From NCBI GenBank assembly GCA_964609495.1, contig CAZSTA010000158.1:1-8842 (forward strand): a stretch of DNA of 8,842 bases. The letters are read 5' to 3'. A program made the translations under genes and the position numbers. Source of the stretch: CAZSTA01 sp964609495 [NCBI: uncultured bacterium]. Its GTDB lineage: Bacteria > CAZSTA01. Positions 6,713-8,842 of the stretch are shown one piece after another. Each line of letters starts with the position of its first letter. Within the stretch, counting starts at the first letter, position 1. Under the pieces are notes generated by a model. The model saw nothing but the letters and a program-made list of their open reading frames with translations. It was not told the origin of the DNA and made no database searches.

Positions 6713-6828
6713 AGTGAGTCAAAAATAGAAGGGATATGTTAAGGATATTCATAATAGAAGGCAGAAAGTTAGTCTGATAACTAGTATGCTGGACAGCGAG
6801 AACTGAGAGTGAATCAAAGATAGAAGAA
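6713..6828 (+). repeat. Imperfect direct repeat pair in the methyltransferase leader
   Basis: Two 21-bp copies, 6713-6733 and 6808-6828, match at 17 of 21 positions, and all four differences are G/A transitions. They share TCAAARATAGAAG. A third ATAGAAG lies at 6754-6760 between them. They sit just downstream of the plus-strand promoter and could be an operator or an old duplication; they could also be chance in AT-rich DNA. Confidence 0.35.
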
Positions 6829-6833
6829 TAAAA

Positions 6834-7044
6834 ATGAAATATCAGAATATTCCAGACGAATTTGAAATCGAAAAAATGGAGAAGGGGGTCTTGGTCAAAT
6901 ATAGATTGATATTCAAGGGTTCACTAAAAGAATTTAGTAACTCTATGGAACATTGAAATTATTAAAGAACATACTAATGAGGGAGCGCAAGGGAATACTT
7001 TCATCCAGTCGTTATCCTTGATTATAATTTGTAAGGAATTGTGA
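6834..7044 (+). pseudogene. Small ORF upstream of the DNA methyltransferase, apparently frameshifted
   Basis: From ATG 6834 the frame gives 40 residues (starting MKYQNIPDEFEIEKMEKG) and stops at 6954-6956. The frame one base further on is open from 6928 to a TGA at 7042-7044, reading TLWNIEIIKEHTNEGAQG and onward. Removing one T from the TTT at 6933-6935 would join them into a single 69-residue protein ending one base before the methyltransferase GTG, the spacing expected of coupled genes. The protein is charged and has no family I recognise. The Shine-Dalgarno is weak (AGAAG about 8 bp upstream). It could be a genuine frameshift mutation, a sequencing error, or two unrelated open stretches. 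Its position as a small gene ahead of a methyltransferase suggests, without proof, a regulator or partner. Confidence 0.4.
7033..7037 (+). promoter_or_regulatory. Shine-Dalgarno deciding the GTG start of the DNA methyltransferase
   Basis: AAGGA, 8 bp before the GTG at 7046. An in-frame TAA at 7025-7027 closes the frame upstream and no ATG occurs near the expected N-terminus (VEDKILHGDV), so GTG is the best start. Confidence 0.65.
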
Positions 7045-7045
7045 A

Positions 7046-8842
7046 GTGGAAGATAAAATACTGCATGGCGATGTATATTCTTGCCTTGAGAAACTCGAAA
7101 GTAATTCAGTTGCGGTAGCTATAACCTCACCACCATATTGGAAACAAAGAGATTATGGTTTTGAAGGGCAAATAGGACAAGAACAAACAGTTGAAGAATA
7201 TATTGGCCATTTAGTTGCAGTATGTAATAAATTAAAACAAAAGCTTCGTGATGATGGTATATTTTTTCTTAATATAGGAGATAAATATCTAAATCAGTAT
7301 GGTAAATCTCATCTTTTGCAGATTCCATATAGAGTAGCTTATCATATGGTCAAAGATGGATGGTTTTTAGAAGATATCGTAATTTGGTTTAAACCAAATC
7401 ATATGCCCTCCTCTACCAGAGATAGATTTGCAAATACTTATGAACCTATTTTCGTCTTTGCTAAAGATAAAGTCAACATATATCACAAGAAGCTAAAAAA
7501 CGTGCTCAAGATACCACTTCAGCAAACTCCTTGGAAACACACCGCAGTTTTTCCAGAGAGATTGGTTGGAGAAGTGTTGGATAGAGTTACACTGAAAGAT
7601 AATGATTTAATACTAGACCCTTTTGCAGGTACTGGGACTACCGTAGTGGTTATTAGAAGTATTAGAAATAGTCTCTTTTCTAAAAGAGTTTTTTCGGTTA
7701 TGATTGAGAAAGGAAATGAATTTGTTGAAATAATTAAGAAAAGAACAGGTATAAAAGATATCATAAAAGTAGAAGATATATCTTATAATTGGGAAGCTGT
7801 TAGAGAAGAAAGGTTACCTGAAATACAACCTCAAGAAGTGCTGACAAATAAGCATGGCGAAATATTCATAGCGAAAAATAGCAAAGAATTTACCTCTGCC
7901 CTTAAAGGAATAATTACAGATAAATTTAAGAATTTTCATAGGGAAGATGCTCTTTATTGCTTTGGGGTGAAGAACTGGCGTTTAGATGATTTATATTACA
8001 TTTCTCAAATTTACCGTGAAGATTATGTTCTAAGAAATATGATTGTTGTTTCGGATAATAAAGAGTGGTATCCAGTTTTCATATTTGCGAGAGATAGCAC
8101 AAAAGTTGCCTACAGATTCTATATTGATAGAGTTAGAGTAGAACCCAAAACTGAAGAAAATAGAGATTGGTGGAAAGAAGAATTTATAGGTATAAAAGTT
8201 AGAGATATTTCTGGAAAGAAAGCTAAGACGGGTTGGATCGTCAAAGTTATTGATCAATATGATGATGGTTTTCCAAGGATTACAGTTGTCCAATGGGATG
8301 GATACGCTTCTGTTGAATTTGTAATTCACGCCAAGAAAGATGAGTTTTTAAGGGAAGGTTTAAGCTTCGTTTGTCCAAAATGTGGAAAAAGGTTAGATGA
8401 GCAATATGATCCAATTGGGAAAAATATATGCCCTCACTGTTATGAAGACTTGTGGATAGATATCGAGAGCCTTCCACTTGTGGAAGAACCAGAAGAGATA
8501 TTAGAAGCAACTAAGGAATTAGAAAAAGGAGACTACTTGGTTGGTCAAACTATTAAAATTGAACAATTTGAAAAAAGGAGAGTAACTGCCAGCAAATTTA
8601 CTGAACTAGAAAGGATAAATTGGGGGGCCTCACCTGGGGCAAGAAAATTAATGCTGGGGGAACACTTCACTAAAATGAGACTCTATAGAATTTCTCAACC
8701 AACTGTTGCCCAATACTTAACTATTCTGAGAAAAAGCAATGGATTGAGCATCCAAAATATAATAGATAGATTACCTAAGAAATATCGGCATATTGTTGGA
8801 CATTGGTTTAGAAAAGATTTTGGTGGTTCAATTCCAATTTCA
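7046..8842 (+). CDS. Beta-class site-specific DNA methyltransferase (N4-cytosine or N6-adenine) with zinc-ribbon C-terminal extension, 3' truncated by window edge
   Basis: The frame is open from GTG 7046 to the right edge (599 codons, no stop). The N-terminal catalytic domain has ILHGDVYSCLEKL at 5-17, motif IV TSPPYW at 27-32, QIGQEQTVEEYI at 42-53, FLNIGDKY at 74-81, HTAVFPERL at 165-173 and the AdoMet-binding motif I LDPFAGTGTT at 190-199. The order IV then I defines the beta class (N6_N4_Mtase family). SPPY is most common in N4-cytosine enzymes, but the base cannot be fixed. After about 250 come a region of unknown fold, a small beta-rich segment (GWIVKVIDQYDDGFPRI, 396-412), a zinc ribbon CPKC...CPHC (Cys 443, 446, 462, 465), a charged linker, and a helix-turn-helix-like segment (552-599) ending VGHWFRKDFGGSIP, resembling C-termini of other DNA methyltransferases. 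No nuclease motif is visible. It is either a solitary methyltransferase or part of a restriction-modification or defence locus continuing rightward. Base composition is clearly AT-rich compared with the left genes, suggesting transfer. Confidence 0.9.
   Translation, partial: MEDKILHGDVYSCLEKLESNSVAVAITSPPYWKQRDYGFEGQIGQEQTVEEYIGHLVAVCNKLKQKLRDDGIFFLNIGDKYLNQYGKSHLLQIPYRVAYHMVKDGWFLEDIVIWFKPNHMPSSTRDRFANTYEPIFVFAKDKVNIYHKKLKNVLKIPLQQTPWKHTAVFPERLVGEVLDRVTLKDNDLILDPFAGTGTTVVVIRSIRNSLFSKRVFSVMIEKGNEFVEIIKKRTGIKDIIKVEDISYNWEAVREERLPEIQPQEVLTNKHGEIFIAKNSKEFTSALKGIITDKFKNFHREDALYCFGVKNWRLDDLYYISQIYREDYVLRNMIVVSDNKEWYPVFIFARDSTKVAYRFYIDRVRVEPKTEENRDWWKEEFIGIKVRDISGKKAKTGWIVKVIDQYDDGFPRITVVQWDGYASVEFVIHAKKDEFLREGLSFVCPKCGKRLDEQYDPIGKNICPHCYEDLWIDIESLPLVEEPEEILEATKELEKGDYLVGQTIKIEQFEKRRVTASKFTELERINWGASPGARKLMLGEHFTKMRLYRISQPTVAQYLTILRKSNGLSIQNIIDRLPKKYRHIVGHWFRKDFGGSIPIS
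7673..7694 (+). other. Terminator-like hairpin and T-tract inside the methyltransferase gene
   Basis: CTCTTTT (7673-7679) and AAAAGAG (7682-7688) form a perfect 7-bp inverted repeat with a 2-nt loop, followed at once by T6 (7689-7694). This is the geometry of an intrinsic terminator on the plus strand, but the stem has only two G-C pairs and lies in frame within coding sequence just after motif I. It is probably weak or coincidental. Confidence 0.25.

Larger units (their letters stand above)
6510..6833. other. Divergent intergenic control region
   Basis: This stretch has no convincing gene. It holds the minus-strand leader (6510-6605), two back-to-back extended -10 promoters, a homopolymer tract T6G7 at 6644-6656 between them, and a plus-strand leader (6716-6833) with an imperfect direct repeat and three ATAGAAG copies. 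It is AT-rich. No tRNA, CRISPR or intrinsic terminator was seen here. Confidence 0.6.

Noticed and set aside
6736-6777. Thirteen-codon leader peptide (MLRIFIIEGRKLV)
   Set aside because: Shine-Dalgarno too close to the ATG, no run of regulatory codons and no attenuator hairpin; likely chance.
7000-7028. TATAAT at 7023-7028 as a separate methyltransferase promoter
   Set aside because: No acceptable -35 at 16-18 bp upstream, and transcription would start inside the Shine-Dalgarno.
7519-8510. Three minus-strand ORFs opposite the DNA methyltransferase
   Set aside because: They lie antisense to a continuous 599-codon frame with clear methyltransferase motifs; no independent motifs or ribosome-binding sites.
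1-8842. tRNA, rRNA, CRISPR array or insertion sequence
   Set aside because: No cloverleaf-like sequence, regularly spaced repeats, transposase motifs or terminal inverted repeats were seen on either strand by eye.

Overview
The window is bacterial. It carries bacterial-type peptidyl-tRNA hydrolase, ribosomal protein L25/Ctc and a GlmU-type uridylyltransferase, a lipoprotein signal with a lipobox, Shine-Dalgarno sites, and two sigma70-type extended -10 promoters. Heavy use of ATA, AGA and AGG codons in the left two thirds resembles many thermophilic or uncultured lineages. I cannot name the genus or phylum from this sequence.

Layout. (1) 1-3630, plus strand: a tightly packed run with the C-terminal part of a polytopic membrane protein (probably glycosyltransferase-like), a lipoprotein with a second C-terminal membrane anchor, a family-5 (DppA/OppA-like) solute-binding protein, and a class I SAM methyltransferase. 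This looks like one operon for envelope, glycan or transport functions; no ABC permease or ATPase is in view. (2) 3637-6509, minus strand: GNAT acetyltransferase, GlmU, L25/Ctc and Pth. The glmU-ctc-pth order is a common bacterial arrangement linking cell-wall precursor synthesis with translation maintenance. GlmU is short (333 residues): it keeps the uridylyltransferase domain and the first beta-helix coils but stops about where the acetyltransferase active site should begin. Regions 1 and 2 converge with only 6 bp between stop codons. (3) 6510-6833: a divergent control region with two good promoters facing away from each other, their -35 boxes 40 bp apart, and a T6G7 homopolymer tract between them. 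(4) 6834-8842, plus strand: a small ORF that looks frameshifted, then a large DNA methyltransferase gene open to the right edge (599 codons visible, GTG start at 7046). It has a beta-class catalytic domain (motif IV SPPY before motif I FAGTGTT) followed by about 350 residues of accessory sequence, including a four-cysteine zinc ribbon and a helix-turn-helix-like segment.

The right part (about 6030 onward, most clearly 6834-8842) is more AT-rich and uses AAA/TAT/GAT-type codons more than the left part, which suggests the methyltransferase unit, and perhaps the GNAT gene, were acquired separately. The most interesting points are the GlmU lacking its acetyltransferase half, the multi-domain methyltransferase with a frameshifted small partner, and the divergent promoter region.
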